This document shows, piece after piece, positions 50,204 through 61,867 of a stretch of 64,000 nucleotides of DNA. Under the pieces are notes generated by a model. That model was not told the origin of the DNA, made no database searches, and worked only from the letters and a program-made list of their open reading frames with translations. Position 1 is the stretch's first letter; each line of letters starts with the position of its first letter. The position numbers and the translations under genes were made by a program. Source of the stretch: Actinomycetota bacterium (lineage in GTDB: Bacteria; Actinomycetota; Thermoleophilia; Gaiellales; Gaiellaceae). Where the stretch lies: the NCBI GenBank assembly GCA_004366385.1, contig SIRU01000033.1:124001-188000 (forward strand), written 5' to 3'.

Positions 50204-51363
50204 GTCTTCGAGAGTAGCCGCTCGACCTCGTCCAGGATCGCCGCCGCGATCTCGCGCTTGGGCGCCTTCGGGACGCTCCGCTCGCCGGTCTGGGAGACGA
50301 CGACCACCTCGTTCTCGTCGGCGTCGAAGCCGATGTCGCCGCGGCTCACGTCGTTGTAGACGACGAGATCGGCCTTCTTGGCCACGCGCTTCGCCTTCGC
50401 GCGGTCGAGCCCGTTCTCGCCGCCTTCCGCGGCGAAGCCCACGAGCACCTGTCCGGGGCGGCGGGCGCTCCCGAGCGCGGCGAGAACGTCGGCCGTCGGC
50501 TCGAGCGCGACCGTCCACGGCTCGGCGTCCTTCGGGCGCTTGCCCCGCACGGGCTGGGACGGCGTGTAGTCCGCGACCGCGGCGGCCATGACGATGACGT
50601 CCGAGCCTCCACGCGCGAGCGCCTCCCGCTCGAGGTCGGCCGCCGTCGGCGTCTCCACCACCGTGACGCCTGCGGGCGCCGGCACCGCGAGGTTCGCGGC
50701 GAGGAGCGTCACGTCCGCGCCGCGGGCTCGCGCCTCCTCCGCGAGCGCGACGCCCATGCGCCCCGACGAGCGGTTCCCGACGTAACGGACGGCGTCGAGC
50801 GGCTCCCGTGTCCCTCCCGCGGAGACGAGCAGGGAGCGCCCGGCCAGCGGGCCCGGCGGCGCGGCGGCTCCGACGATCTCGGCGACCCGGGCCACGATCT
50901 CCTCCGGCTCCACCATGCGGCCGGCTCCGCTCTCGCCCTCCGCCAGCTCTCCCTCTGCCGGCCCCAGGATCTCGACCCCGCGCTCGCGCAGGAGCGCGAC
51001 GTTCGCCTGCGTCGCCGGGTGCTGCCACATGCGCACGTTCATCGCCGGCGCGACGAGCAGCGGGCCGTCGTGCGCGAGCGCCGCCTCCGTGAGGACGTCG
51101 TCCGCGAGCCCGTGCGCGAGGCGGGCGAGCGTGTTCGCGGTCAGCGGCGCGACGACGAGGAGGTCGGCGCGCTCGAGATGGGGGTACGGCCCCTGGGGGG
51201 ACTTCCGCGCGAGCGCGTGGAACGTCTCGGCGGCGACGAACCGCTCCGCGCCGGCCGTGAGCACGGGCAGGACGTCGTGGCCGGCACGCACCAGCAGCCT
51301 GGTCAGCGTGCACGCCTTGTAGGCCGCGATCCCCCCGGTCACTCCGAGCAGGATGCGAGCCAT
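50200..51363 (-). CDS. coaBC: Bifunctional phosphopantothenoylcysteine decarboxylase/synthetase
   Basis: Two successive steps of coenzyme A synthesis. The N-terminal flavoprotein domain (CoaC) has [22 protein letters not shown] and PAMNVRMW. The C-terminal synthetase domain (CoaB) has [24 protein letters not shown] and AAVADY. The flap of CoaC reads [13 protein letters not shown], so the Cys that is catalytic in E. coli Dfp (QACGDIGPGRM) is Glu here. The 387-residue length is near normal. GGAGGGGT precedes the ATG. Confidence 0.95.
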   Translation of the reverse strand: MARILLGVTGGIAAYKACTLTRLLVRAGHDVLPVLTAGAERFVAAETFHALARKSPQGPYPHLERADLLVVAPLTANTLARLAHGLADDVLTEAALAHDGPLLVAPAMNVRMWQHPATQANVALLRERGVEILGPAEGELAEGESGAGRMVEPEEIVARVAEIVGAAAPPGPLAGRSLLVSAGGTREPLDAVRYVGNRSSGRMGVALAEEARARGADVTLLAANLAVPAPAGVTVVETPTAADLEREALARGGSDVIVMAAAVADYTPSQPVRGKRPKDAEPWTVALEPTADVLAALGSARRPGQVLVGFAAEGGENGLDRAKAKRVAKKADLVVYNDVSRGDIGFDADENEVVVVSQTGERSVPKAPKREIAAAILDEVERLLSKT

Positions 51364-51374
51364 GACCCCTCCGG

Positions 51375-51611
51375 CTAGCCGGGCGTCTGGAAGGTGATCT
51401 TCCCGCCGGCGACCTCTTCCATCGCCATCGTCAGGTAGTTCTTCGAGCGGGACTCGATGAGCGGCGGCGGGGCCTCCTCGAAGCCGATGCCCTCGCCGAG
51501 CTGGTGGTGGTAGTTGTTGATCTGCCGGGCCCGCTTCGCGGCCACGATCACGAGCGCGTAGCGGGAGTTGGCGGTCTTGTCGAGCAACGAGTCGATGCGT
51601 GGATAGATCAT
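51375..51611 (-). CDS. rpoZ: RNA polymerase omega subunit
   Basis: Small subunit that helps assemble RNA polymerase. The 78-residue protein opens PRIDSLLDKTANSRYALVIVAAKRARQIN, the omega signature, and ends with ESRSKNYLTMAMEEVAGGKI. The ATG overlaps the gmk stop as ATGA. The gmk-rpoZ-coaBC order is common in actinobacteria. Confidence 0.95.
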   Translation of the reverse strand: MIYPRIDSLLDKTANSRYALVIVAAKRARQINNYHHQLGEGIGFEEAPPPLIESRSKNYLTMAMEEVAGGKITFQTPG

Positions 51612-52192
51612 GGGCGGCTCATGGTACCTGCGAGCGCGATCTCGCACTCGACGATGGCCGCGAGCGCTGCCGTCGCCCGCTCGAGGTCGTCGTTCCGCAC
51701 CATGTACCGGAAGAGGTGCGCCTGCTCGAGCTGCGTCCGGGCCAGCTCGATCCGCTCCCCGATCTCCCCCGTCGACTCCGTCGCGCGGTCGCGCAGCCGG
51801 CGCTCGAGCTCGGGGACGTCCGCGGCGATGAAGATCGTCACACTGCCCGGCACCTCACCCTGGACGACGAGCGCGCCGTCGAGCTCGAGCTCGAGCACGC
51901 AGACCTTCCCGTCGTCCGCGATGCGCTCGATCTCGGAGCGGAGCGTGCCGTAGCGGCGGCCGGAGACGTAGGAGACCCACTCGAGGAACTCCCCGCCGTC
52001 CACGCGACGGGTGAACTCGTCGTCGGAGAGGAACCAGTACTCGCGCCCGTGCACCTCGCCGGGCCTCTGCGAGCGCGTGGTGGCCGAGATCGCGACCTCG
52101 ATGCCCGCGACGCGCTCGAGCAGCCCCTTGATCAGGGTGCCTTTGCCGGCGCCGGATGGCCCTGTGACAACGAAGACGGGCCGCGCCGACAC
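51608..52192 (-). CDS. gmk: Guanylate kinase
   Basis: Phosphorylates GMP to GDP. The 194-residue protein has P-loop GPSGAGKGTL, the GMP-binding TTRSQRPGEVHGREYWFLS and ELDGALVVQ in place of the usual ELDVQGA. The GTG lies 6 bases after TACGCT with no ribosome binding site, suggesting a leaderless internal promoter in addition to any transcript from mihF. Confidence 0.96.
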   Translation of the reverse strand: MSARPVFVVTGPSGAGKGTLIKGLLERVAGIEVAISATTRSQRPGEVHGREYWFLSDDEFTRRVDGGEFLEWVSYVSGRRYGTLRSEIERIADDGKVCVLELELDGALVVQGEVPGSVTIFIAADVPELERRLRDRATESTGEIGERIELARTQLEQAHLFRYMVRNDDLERATAALAAIVECEIALAGTMSRP

Positions 52193-52198
52193 GCGCGA

Positions 52199-52204
52199 AG
52201 CGTA
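52199..52204 (-). promoter_or_regulatory. -10 box, leaderless promoter of gmk
   Basis: TACGCT on the minus strand, 6 bases before the GTG at 52192. Confidence 0.45.
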
Positions 52205-52215
52205 CTAGTGCGCAA

Positions 52216-52245
52216 GACCGCGATCCACGAGTGTGGATCGCGGTC
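52216..52245. terminator. Perfect hairpin between mihF and gmk
   Basis: 13-bp arms (GACCGCGATCCAC and its complement) with a four-base loop. No T-tract follows on either strand, so it is at best an imperfect terminator of the mihF transcript. The rest of the 249-base gap (52193-52441) holds nothing else I can recognise. Confidence 0.5.
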
Positions 52246-52441
52246 GCGCGGGAGAGCAGAAGCCCTGAAGGAGGCCGGCTGACGCGCGGCCGCGCTCGCT
52301 CCGCAACCAACCCGCCGCCGCCTGTGCGTACGACCGTGATCCCGCAAGCACACCGGGCAGCTGCACGTGCGCGCGAGCGACGACGGCGGCGCCTCGCGGC
52401 CGCAGTGCGCCTCCCTGACGAGCGTTCCGGTACCGAGACTT

Positions 52442-52777
52442 CTACGAGCGGTTGTTGAAGAGCTGGACGAGCTCCGCTCGCTGGCGCTCCGACAGGCCGC
52501 CGACGGTCTTCGACTGGCTGATGCGGCACTGGTTCAGGAGCCGCGCCGCCTTCACGCGGCCGAACTTGGGGACTGCCATGAGCATGTCGAACACCTTCGC
52601 GGTGGAGACGAACTCCGGTGGATCGAGGAGGATCGTCTCGATCTGGACCCGCCCCGCCTTCAGGTCCTTCTTGAGCTGTGCCCGGCGGACTCTGACGTCG
52701 TTCGCTCGCTGGAGGGCTTCCATGCGCTGGTCGAGGGAGCGGACCGGCGCCTGGGCGTGCGTCTTCGACGTGACCAT
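52442..52777 (-). CDS. mihF: Actinobacterial integration host factor (mIHF)
   Basis: Nucleoid-associated DNA-bending protein of the actinobacterial type, unrelated to proteobacterial IHF. The 111-residue protein has an N-terminal basic helix (RMEALQRANDVRVRRAQLKKDLKAG, cited as RANDVRVRRAQLKKDL) and the helix-two-turn-helix part with VFDMLMAVPKFGRVKAARLL and GLSERQRAEL. It sits before gmk as in other actinobacteria. A promoter with -35 and -10 boxes places the transcription start only a few bases before the ATG. Confidence 0.95.
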   Translation of the reverse strand: MVTSKTHAQAPVRSLDQRMEALQRANDVRVRRAQLKKDLKAGRVQIETILLDPPEFVSTAKVFDMLMAVPKFGRVKAARLLNQCRISQSKTVGGLSERQRAELVQLFNNRS

Positions 52778-52787
52778 GAGCCGGACG

Positions 52788-52815
52788 AGTCTACCAAGAC
52801 TCCTCTCGGGGTCAA
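52788..52815 (-). promoter_or_regulatory. Promoter of mihF
   Basis: Minus-strand TTGACC, 16-base spacer, TAGACT; the ATG at 52777 is 10 bases further, so the mRNA is essentially leaderless. Confidence 0.65.
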
Positions 52816-52856
52816 GCGGCAACGTTTTGGCCGATTTGCAGGGCTTTTTGCGTTCT

Positions 52857-53774
52857 CTACTTTGAAGACGCCTCCGCAGGAGCCGCCGATCCGAGCGCGA
52901 TCCCGCGAATCTCGGCCGCCGAGGAGTGCCCGCGAGCCCGCAGCTCCGACTCGAGCTCGGCGCGGATGCGGGCCGGCGCATGCGGGTCGGCGAAGAGGAT
53001 CGTCCCGAGCGCCACCGCGGTCGCTCCCGCGGCCACGAGGTCGAGCGCATCGCGCCCCGCCGCCACCCCGCCCATCCCCACGATCGGGAGCTCGACCGCC
53101 CGGGCGCACGCGTGGACGCAGGCGAGCGCGATCGGGCGGAGCGCCGGCCCGGAGGCGCCTCCGGCGCCGAGCGCCAGCCGAGGTCGGAGCGTGTGCGGGT
53201 CGAGCGCGAGGCCCCTGAGCGTGTTCACGAGCGAGAGCCCGTCGGCGCCGGCGGCCTCGACGGCTCGGGCCGCCTCGGCGATGTCGGAGGTCTGCGGAGA
53301 GAGCTTCGCGTAGAGCGGCTTCGCCGTCGCGGCGCGCGCCCCGGCGGTGAGCTCGGCGGCGGTCTCGGGTGCCTCGTCGACGTTGGGGCAGGAGAGGTTG
53401 AGCTCGATCGCCGCCACTCCCTTGAGGTCGTCCAGCCGCTCGCACACGAGCGCGTAGTCGTGTGCCGAGAAGCCGCCGACCGAGACCCAGAGCTCGGCGT
53501 CGAGCTCGACGAGGCGCGGGTAGCTGTCCTCCGCCCACGCGTCGATGCCGGGGTTCTGGAGCCCGATCGAGTTCAGCATCCAGTCGTCCGTCTCTGCGAT
53601 CCGCGGGGGCGGATTGCCCTCCCTGGGCAGCGGCGTCACCGTCTTGGTCACGAACGCGTCCAGGCTCCGAGCGACCTCCGGCGCGGTGAGCGCGTCGAGG
53701 CAGCCGCTCGCGTTCAGAAGCGGCACATCAGGTGCCGCTGTGGACGAGTTGTCACTCACTTGTTGCGCGCTCAT
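52857..53774 (-). CDS. pyrD: Dihydroorotate dehydrogenase, class 1B catalytic subunit
   Basis: Oxidises dihydroorotate to orotate; class 1B enzymes pass electrons through PyrK to NAD. The 305-residue TIM barrel has FVTKTVTPLPREGNPPPR, NSIGLQNPG, the NLSCPN catalytic-loop region, LVNTLRG and the FMN-phosphate motifs GMGGVAAGRDAL and LGTILFADP. GGAGAC precedes the ATG. It overlaps pyrK by 23 bases. Confidence 0.95.
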   Translation of the reverse strand: MSAQQVSDNSSTAAPDVPLLNASGCLDALTAPEVARSLDAFVTKTVTPLPREGNPPPRIAETDDWMLNSIGLQNPGIDAWAEDSYPRLVELDAELWVSVGGFSAHDYALVCERLDDLKGVAAIELNLSCPNVDEAPETAAELTAGARAATAKPLYAKLSPQTSDIAEAARAVEAAGADGLSLVNTLRGLALDPHTLRPRLALGAGGASGPALRPIALACVHACARAVELPIVGMGGVAAGRDALDLVAAGATAVALGTILFADPHAPARIRAELESELRARGHSSAAEIRGIALGSAAPAEASSK

Positions 53775-54521
53775 CGTCTCCTGCGGACGTGTCCAGGGTC
53801 TGACCCTCTCTTAGCACAGGGCCATAGGTGCAAAGACGTACATAGCTTTCTGAGAGTTCCACAACGCAGCCGTAGCAAGCTCCGTATCCGCACGCCATCG
53901 GCGCCTCCCACGCGAGCTGCGAGCTCGGGGCCAGCTCGCGAAGCGCCTCGAGCATCGGCTCGGGGCCGCACGCGAGGACGTCTCCCGGGTCGTCGGGGAG
54001 CAGCTCCGTCACGAGGCGCGGCTCGACCACCACCTCGGCGTCCGGCAGGAGCCGCGCAGCCTCGGCGTGCACGTCGCTCCGGAAGCCGAGCAGCACCGGC
54101 ACGTCCCCGCCCAGCCGCTCCGCGAGGTACGGCAGCGGCGCGATCCCGATCCCGCCGGCGACGAGGAGCGGCCGCTCGACGTCGAGGTCGAAGCCGTTTC
54201 CGAGCGGCCCGAGCACGTGGATCGCATCGCCCGGCCGCAGCCCGCACAACGCGCGCGTCCCCGCCCCGATCGGGTCGATCAGGAACGCGAGCTCGCCTGG
54301 GGGCGCCAGGCACAGGCTCATCGGTCGGGGGAGGATCCGCCCCGGCGCCTCGAGCATGAAGAACTGGCCCGGGATCCCGGGCTCCATGCCTCCCCGCTCG
54401 AGCCGGAGCAACGTGTACGGGCCCATCTGCGCCGTCCCCTTCACCGCGAGCAGCTCGCGGCGCGCGGGCCGTCCCGCCAGCACCAGACCGTTCCTTGCAG
54501 GAGTCGTAACGTGCTCGGGAA

Positions 54522-54525
<4 letters not shown>
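53752..54525 (-). CDS. pyrK: Dihydroorotate dehydrogenase electron transfer subunit
   Basis: FAD and [2Fe-2S] protein that links PyrD to NAD. The 257 residues hold the FAD domain (LPRPMSLC), the NAD domain with [16 protein letters not shown] and the C-terminal cluster motif CGYGACYGC followed by Cys in [10 protein letters not shown]. The GTG overlaps the carB stop as GTGA. Confidence 0.94.
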
Positions 54526-57583
<3,058 letters not shown>

Positions 57584-57584
<1 letters not shown>

Positions 57585-58630
57585 TAGCCCCTCAGCTCCT
57601 CGACCCAGGACTCGAGGATCGGCCACGCGTCGTGCGGGCCCGGGCCGGCCTCGGGGTGGAACTGGACGGAGCGCGCGCGGAGCTCCGGGAAGTCGAAGCC
57701 TTCGACCGTGCCGTCGTAGAGCGAGACGTGCGTCGCCTCCCTGTCCTCGGAGGGCTCGACGGCGAAGCCGTGGTTCTGGCTCGTGACGAGGACGCGACCC
57801 GTGCGCCGGTCGAGTACCGGGTGGTTCGCGCCGCGGTGGCCGAACGGGAGCTTGAACGTGCGGTGGCCGGTCGCGAGGCCGAGGAGCTGGTGGCCGAGGC
57901 AGATCCCGAGAATCGGCACCCGGCCGAGGAGCCGGCGGACGGCCTCCACCTCGGCCGCGAGCGGCTCGGGGTCGCCGGGGCCGTTCGAGAGGACGACGCC
58001 GTCGAACTCGGCGAGCTCGTCCGGCTGCGCCGAGTGCGGGAAGACGGTGACCGCGGCGCCCGCGTGGGCGAGGCGGCGCGAGATCGAGCGCTTCGTACCG
58101 TAGTCGACGAGGGCGACGCGCACTGCGCCCTCCTTCGCGAACACGTACGGCTCGGGAGTGGAGACGTCCGCCACGAGCGCCTGGCCCTCCATCGACGGCT
58201 GCGCGCGCACCTGCTCCAGCGCGTCCTCGACCGGGAGCTCGGCCTCGTCCGCGACCGCGACGGCGCGCATCGCGCCCGCGTCGCGCAGCTTCAGGACGAG
58301 TGCGCGGGTGTCGATCTCCTCGAGCCCGACCAGGCCGTGCTCGGTGAGCCAGTCGGCCCACTCGCGTCCGCCGAGCTGCCGCATGAGCGCCGCCCTCGCG
58401 TGCGGGCGGCCGGACTCGTCCCGCTCGTCGGCTACGCCGTAGTTCCCGACCATCGGCGCCGTGAAGCAGACGAGCTGCTCGGCGTAGCTCGGGTCGGTGA
58501 CGGTCTCCTGGTAACCGCTCATCGCCGTCGTGAACACCGCCTCGCCGAAGGCTGCGCCGGGGGCGGCGACGGAGCGGCCGTGGAAGACCGTGCCGTCCTC
58601 GAGCAGGAGGTAGCCACGCTTCGGGCTCAT
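57584..58630 (-). CDS. carA: Carbamoyl-phosphate synthase small chain
   Basis: Glutamine amidotransferase subunit. The 348-residue protein has the N-terminal CPSase domain ([31 protein letters not shown]) and a class I glutaminase domain with the nucleophile in GICLGHQLL and [11 protein letters not shown]. The frame is open further upstream into a GTGGCTCAGAGCCAC palindrome; I use the ATG at 58630 because GGAGG precedes it and conservation begins there. Confidence 0.95.
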
Positions 58631-58651
58631 CTCCGGCGCCCTCCGGACTTT

Positions 58652-58666
58652 GTGGCTCTGAGCCAC
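58652..58666. repeat. Palindrome GTGGCTCTGAGCCAC, copy 3
   Basis: Lies in the 58-base pyrC-carA gap, ending 21 bases before the carA ATG and just before its ribosome binding site; compare 22078 and 22155. Confidence 0.7.
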
Positions 58667-58688
58667 AAGGTGGTGTGCTCCTCTCCGT

Positions 58689-59960
58689 TCATGCCGAGAA
58701 CACCTCGCGCCCGTCGGCGACCGTGCGGGTGACGCGGCCGCGCAGCGTCTCGCCGAGCAGCCACGAGTTCGCGGACAGCGACTCGAAGCCCGCCTCGGTG
58801 ACCTCCCAGTCCGCGTCGAGGTCGAGCTGGACGAGGTTCGCGCGCGCGCCGACCTCGATCCGCAGCTCGGGGAGCCCGAACACGCGCGCCGGCCCGGCGG
58901 ACATGCGCTCCAGGATCGTCTCGAGTGTGACGACGCCTGGGAGGACGAGGTGCGTGTGGAGCGCGGCGAAGGCCGTCTCGAGCCCGATGACGCCGAACGG
59001 CGCCTCCTCGAACGGGACGTCCTTCTCGTGCCGCGCGTGCGGCGCGTGGTCGGTCGCGATCACGGAGAGCGTCCCGTCGCGCACCGCGTCGATCAGCGCC
59101 CTGCGGTCGTCCTCGGCGCGGAGCGGCGGGTTCATCTTCACGTTCGGGTCGAGCGAGCGCACGGCCTCGTCCGTGAGGACGAGGTGGTGCGGCGTCACCT
59201 CGCCGGTCGCGGAAGCGCCGGCGGCCCGCGCGCGGCGAAGAGCATGTACGGACTCGCGCGCCGAGACGTGCATGACGTGCAGCGGGCGCTCCTCGGCGGC
59301 TGCCAGCGCGAGGTCGCGCTCCACCATCACGCTCTCGCCGAGCGAGGGATAGCCGCCGAGCCCGAGCTCCGCAGTGACAGCGCCCTCATGTGCGTGGCCG
59401 CCGCGGGAGAGCGACGGGTCCTCGCAGTGGAGCGCCAGCGGCCGGCTCGTGAGCGAGCCGTACTGGAGCGCGCGGCGGAGCAACCCGGCGGACACGACCG
59501 GCCGCCCGTCGTCCGTGAACGCGGCGGCTCCGGCATTCGCGAGCTCGACCATCTCCGACAGCTCTTCCCCGCCCTGGCCTTTGCTGATCGCGGCCATGAA
59601 CCCGGTCGGTACGACCGCCTCCTCGCGCGCCCGCTCGACGAGGGAGCCGAGGACGGCCGCGGAGTCGACGACCGGCTCGGTGTTCGGCATCGCGAGGATC
59701 GCGCAGTAGCCCCCCGCTGCGGCGGCGCGCGTCCCCGACGCGATGGTCTCCTCGTCCTCGCGGCCGGGGGTGCGGAGGTGGACGTGCGGATCGACGAAGG
59801 CGGGCGCGAGGACGAGCGCGCTCGCAGGCGCCGGCTCGAGGGCGCTGATCACGCCGTCGCTCACCGTGACGCGCAGGCACTCGTCGATCCCCTGCGCCGG
59901 CGCGACGACGCGCCCTTCGAGCGTGAGCGAGTCGCCTCGCCCGTTCCGGCAGAAGAGCAT
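58689..59960 (-). CDS. pyrC: Dihydroorotase
   Basis: Zinc amidohydrolase closing carbamoyl-aspartate to dihydroorotate. The 423-residue class I enzyme has AFVDPHVHLRTPGRED, AMPNTEPVVDS, HCEDPSLS, HVMHVSARES and the catalytic ATDHAPHARHEKDVPFEEAPFG region (short motif ATDHAPH). The ATG shares an A with the pyrB stop (TGATG), so translation is coupled. Confidence 0.96.
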   Translation of the reverse strand: MLFCRNGRGDSLTLEGRVVAPAQGIDECLRVTVSDGVISALEPAPASALVLAPAFVDPHVHLRTPGREDEETIASGTRAAAAGGYCAILAMPNTEPVVDSAAVLGSLVERAREEAVVPTGFMAAISKGQGGEELSEMVELANAGAAAFTDDGRPVVSAGLLRRALQYGSLTSRPLALHCEDPSLSRGGHAHEGAVTAELGLGGYPSLGESVMVERDLALAAAEERPLHVMHVSARESVHALRRARAAGASATGEVTPHHLVLTDEAVRSLDPNVKMNPPLRAEDDRRALIDAVRDGTLSVIATDHAPHARHEKDVPFEEAPFGVIGLETAFAALHTHLVLPGVVTLETILERMSAGPARVFGLPELRIEVGARANLVQLDLDADWEVTEAGFESLSANSWLLGETLRGRVTRTVADGREVFSA

Positions 59961-60925
59961 CAGGCGACCGCCTCGGTCACGGGCGCCCGCACCGCCGCGA
60001 CGGTGAGCACGTCGTACAGCACCGCCATGCGAACCACCAGCCCCGCGCGCACCTGATCCGCGACGAGCGCGGCGTCGGAGTCGGCCACGCGCGGGTCGAT
60101 CTCGATCCCGCGGTTCATCGGCCCCGGGTGCATGACGACCTGGCCGGGCCGCACGCGCTCGGGCGTGATCCCGTAGAGCGCCGAGTACTCGCGGAGCGAG
60201 GGGACGAACGCCTCGCCCGCCTGCATCCGCTCGCGCTGCATGCGGAGGACGTAGAGGACGTCCGCATCGCGCGCGTCGGCGAGGTCGGTGGAGGCGGCGC
60301 AACCGAGCGCCTCGATGCCACGTGGAAGCAGCGTCGGCGGCCCGATCACGGTCGACCTGGCGCCCACGAGGGCGAGCGCCTGGACGAGCGAGCGCGCGAC
60401 GCGCGAGTGCAGCACGTCACCGACGATCGCGACGTGCAGCCCCTCGAGCCGGCCGAGCGCCTCCTCCATCGCGTACAGGTCGAGGAGGGCCTGCGTCGGG
60501 TGCTGGTGCTTCCCGTCGCCGGCGTTCACCACGTGCGCCTGCGTCGACCGGGCCACGACCTGCGGCGCGCCGATCGCGGGGTGGCGGATGACGATGACGT
60601 CCGGGTCGTACGCGGCCATGGTCGCGGCCGTGTCCTTCAACGACTCCCCCTTGTCCACCGAGGAGCCGGACGAGCGCAGCGACATCGTGTCCGCGGAGAG
60701 CCGCTTCGCCGCCAGCTCGAAGCTCGCGAGCGTGCGCGTCGAGGACTCGTAGAAGAGGTTGACGACCGTGCGGCCGCGGAGCGTGGGCAGCTTCTTCACC
60801 TCGCGGTCGAGCGAGCTCGCGAGCCCGTCCGCAGTCTCGAGGATGCGCGCGACGTCGTCGCTCGTCAGGTCGGAGACGGTAAGGAGATGCCGGCGCGGGC
60901 CGGCCGGAACGCGGGGGTCAGACAT
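59960..60925 (-). CDS. pyrB: Aspartate carbamoyltransferase catalytic subunit
   Basis: Joins carbamoyl phosphate and aspartate. The 321-residue protein has the carbamoyl-phosphate motif YESSTRTLASFE, SSVDKGESLKDT, RHPAIGAP, GDGKHQHPTQALLDL and HPGPMNRGIEI. No pyrI regulatory gene is present. It overlaps the pyrR stop by eight bases. Confidence 0.96.
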   Translation of the reverse strand: MSDPRVPAGPRRHLLTVSDLTSDDVARILETADGLASSLDREVKKLPTLRGRTVVNLFYESSTRTLASFELAAKRLSADTMSLRSSGSSVDKGESLKDTAATMAAYDPDVIVIRHPAIGAPQVVARSTQAHVVNAGDGKHQHPTQALLDLYAMEEALGRLEGLHVAIVGDVLHSRVARSLVQALALVGARSTVIGPPTLLPRGIEALGCAASTDLADARDADVLYVLRMQRERMQAGEAFVPSLREYSALYGITPERVRPGQVVMHPGPMNRGIEIDPRVADSDAALVADQVRAGLVVRMAVLYDVLTVAAVRAPVTEAVA

Positions 60926-61526
60926 CGCCGTCCTCGCTCTCCCCGACTAAAAGCACAGCGTCGACCTCGTCCACCTCGACGAGCTCGACCTGGATGCGCT
61001 CGCCGCGCGCGGTCGGGAGGTTCTTGCCGACGTAGTCCGGGCGGATCGGGAGCTCGCGGTGGCCGCGGTCCACGAGCACGGCGAGCTGGACCCGCGCCGG
61101 GCGGCCGAAGTCGAGCAGCGCGTCGATCGCGGCCCTGATCGTGCGGCCGGTGTAGAGGACGTCGTCGACGAGGACGACCGTCATGCCCTCGAGCGGGAAC
61201 GGGAGGCTCGTGGCGCGGACGACCGGCTGGCGACCGGGAGGCCGTCCGCCGTCGCGCACGTGCACGTCGTCGCGGTGGAACGTGATGTCGAGCGCGCCGA
61301 GCGGGAGCTCGACCCCGCTGCGCTCGGCGACGAGGGCGCGGAGCCGGGCCGCAAGCGGGACGCCGCGCGTCTGGATCCCGACCAGTGCGACCCGGTCGAG
61401 GTCGTCGCTCCCCTCGATGAGCTCGTGCGACATCCGCGCGAGCGCTCGCGCGATCGCGTCGGCGTCGAGCAGCTCCTTCGCGGTGTGCGCGCGCGCGGGG
61501 GCGCGGTCCGGGACGTGCGTCGACAT
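60918..61526 (-). CDS. pyrR: Pyrimidine operon regulator/uracil phosphoribosyltransferase PyrR
   Basis: UMP-sensing RNA-binding protein that controls the pyr operon and usually has some uracil phosphoribosyltransferase activity. The 202-residue protein has the PRPP loop VVLVDDVLYTGRTIRAAID, ALVGIQTRGVPLA and DITFHRDD. It leads the pyrRBC-carAB-pyrKD operon. The leader contains a PyrR-type hairpin that includes its own ribosome binding site AAAGGAG, so autogenous translational repression is expected. Confidence 0.96.
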   Translation of the reverse strand: MSTHVPDRAPARAHTAKELLDADAIARALARMSHELIEGSDDLDRVALVGIQTRGVPLAARLRALVAERSGVELPLGALDITFHRDDVHVRDGGRPPGRQPVVRATSLPFPLEGMTVVLVDDVLYTGRTIRAAIDALLDFGRPARVQLAVLVDRGHRELPIRPDYVGKNLPTARGERIQVELVEVDEVDAVLLVGESEDGDV

Positions 61527-61530
61527 CTCG

Positions 61531-61566
61531 CTCCTTTCCGGCCTCGCTGGACCGGGTTAAAGGGTC
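61531..61566 (-). promoter_or_regulatory. PyrR-binding leader hairpin of the pyr operon
   Basis: Minus strand: outer stem CCTTT/AAAGG, inner stem CCGG/CCGG, and loop TCCAGCGAGG matching the PyrR target (conserved TCCAG-N-GAGG). The 3' arm AAAGG is the ribosome binding site of pyrR. Bound PyrR-UMP would hide it. This is the translational type described in mycobacteria rather than the B. subtilis attenuator. Confidence 0.8.
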
Positions 61567-61572
61567 GTGGCC

Positions 61573-61578
61573 ACTATA
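61573..61578 (-). promoter_or_regulatory. -10 box of the pyr operon
   Basis: TATAGT on the minus strand; transcription would start near 61566, at the first base of the PyrR hairpin. No good -35 is visible. Confidence 0.5.
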
Positions 61579-61620
61579 GCCGGGGCAGGCGGACGGGCCT
61601 GGTCGGAGGGCGAGCGCGAC

Positions 61621-61643
61621 GGCGAGGCAAGCCTCGCCCCTAC
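61621..61643. repeat. GTAG-linked hairpin repeat, copy 3
   Basis: Contains the perfect palindrome GGCGAGGCAAGCCTCGCC followed by CCTAC; read on the minus strand it begins GTAG, which contains the stop codon of the DUF2007-like gene. Same family as 27920 and 45457, here with a gene on one side only. Confidence 0.7.
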
Positions 61644-61867
61644 TCGGTCTCGTCCTCGAGCTCGGTCAGCGCCTCGATGGCGTCCCGCGCCTCGTCGACC
61701 TCGGACTCGGCGACGAGGACCTTGAGCGGGGGATCGTCGTGCGCCTCGGGATCGTGCTCGGCGGCGGGCTCGAGCTCCGAGGCGATCCCGGCCTGGGACA
61801 GGAGCCCCTGAAGCTCCTCCGCTTCGGTCACGTCCCCGGCGACCGCCACCTGTACGAGCCTCGTCAC
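61640..61867 (-). CDS. DUF2007-like small protein
   Basis: A 75-residue protein with the two-strand, two-helix pattern of DUF2007 (putative signal-transducing protein): TRLVQVAVAGDVTEAEELQGLLSQAGI, then KVLVAESEVDEARDAIEAL. No catalytic residues are evident. The GTG overlaps the RNase Z stop as GTGA. The assignment rests on pattern only. Confidence 0.7.
   Translation of the reverse strand: MTRLVQVAVAGDVTEAEELQGLLSQAGIASELEPAAEHDPEAHDDPPLKVLVAESEVDEARDAIEALTELEDETE

Noticed and set aside
52193-52441. Small RNA or tRNA in the mihF-gmk gap
   Set aside because: Apart from one perfect hairpin there is no cloverleaf, promoter-terminator pair or other structure I can support.
53795-53807. AGGGTCTGACCCT palindrome resembling the intergenic TC-W-GA palindromes
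   Set aside because: It lies inside the pyrK reading frame, is shorter, and lacks the flanks of the other copies; chance occurrence is likely.
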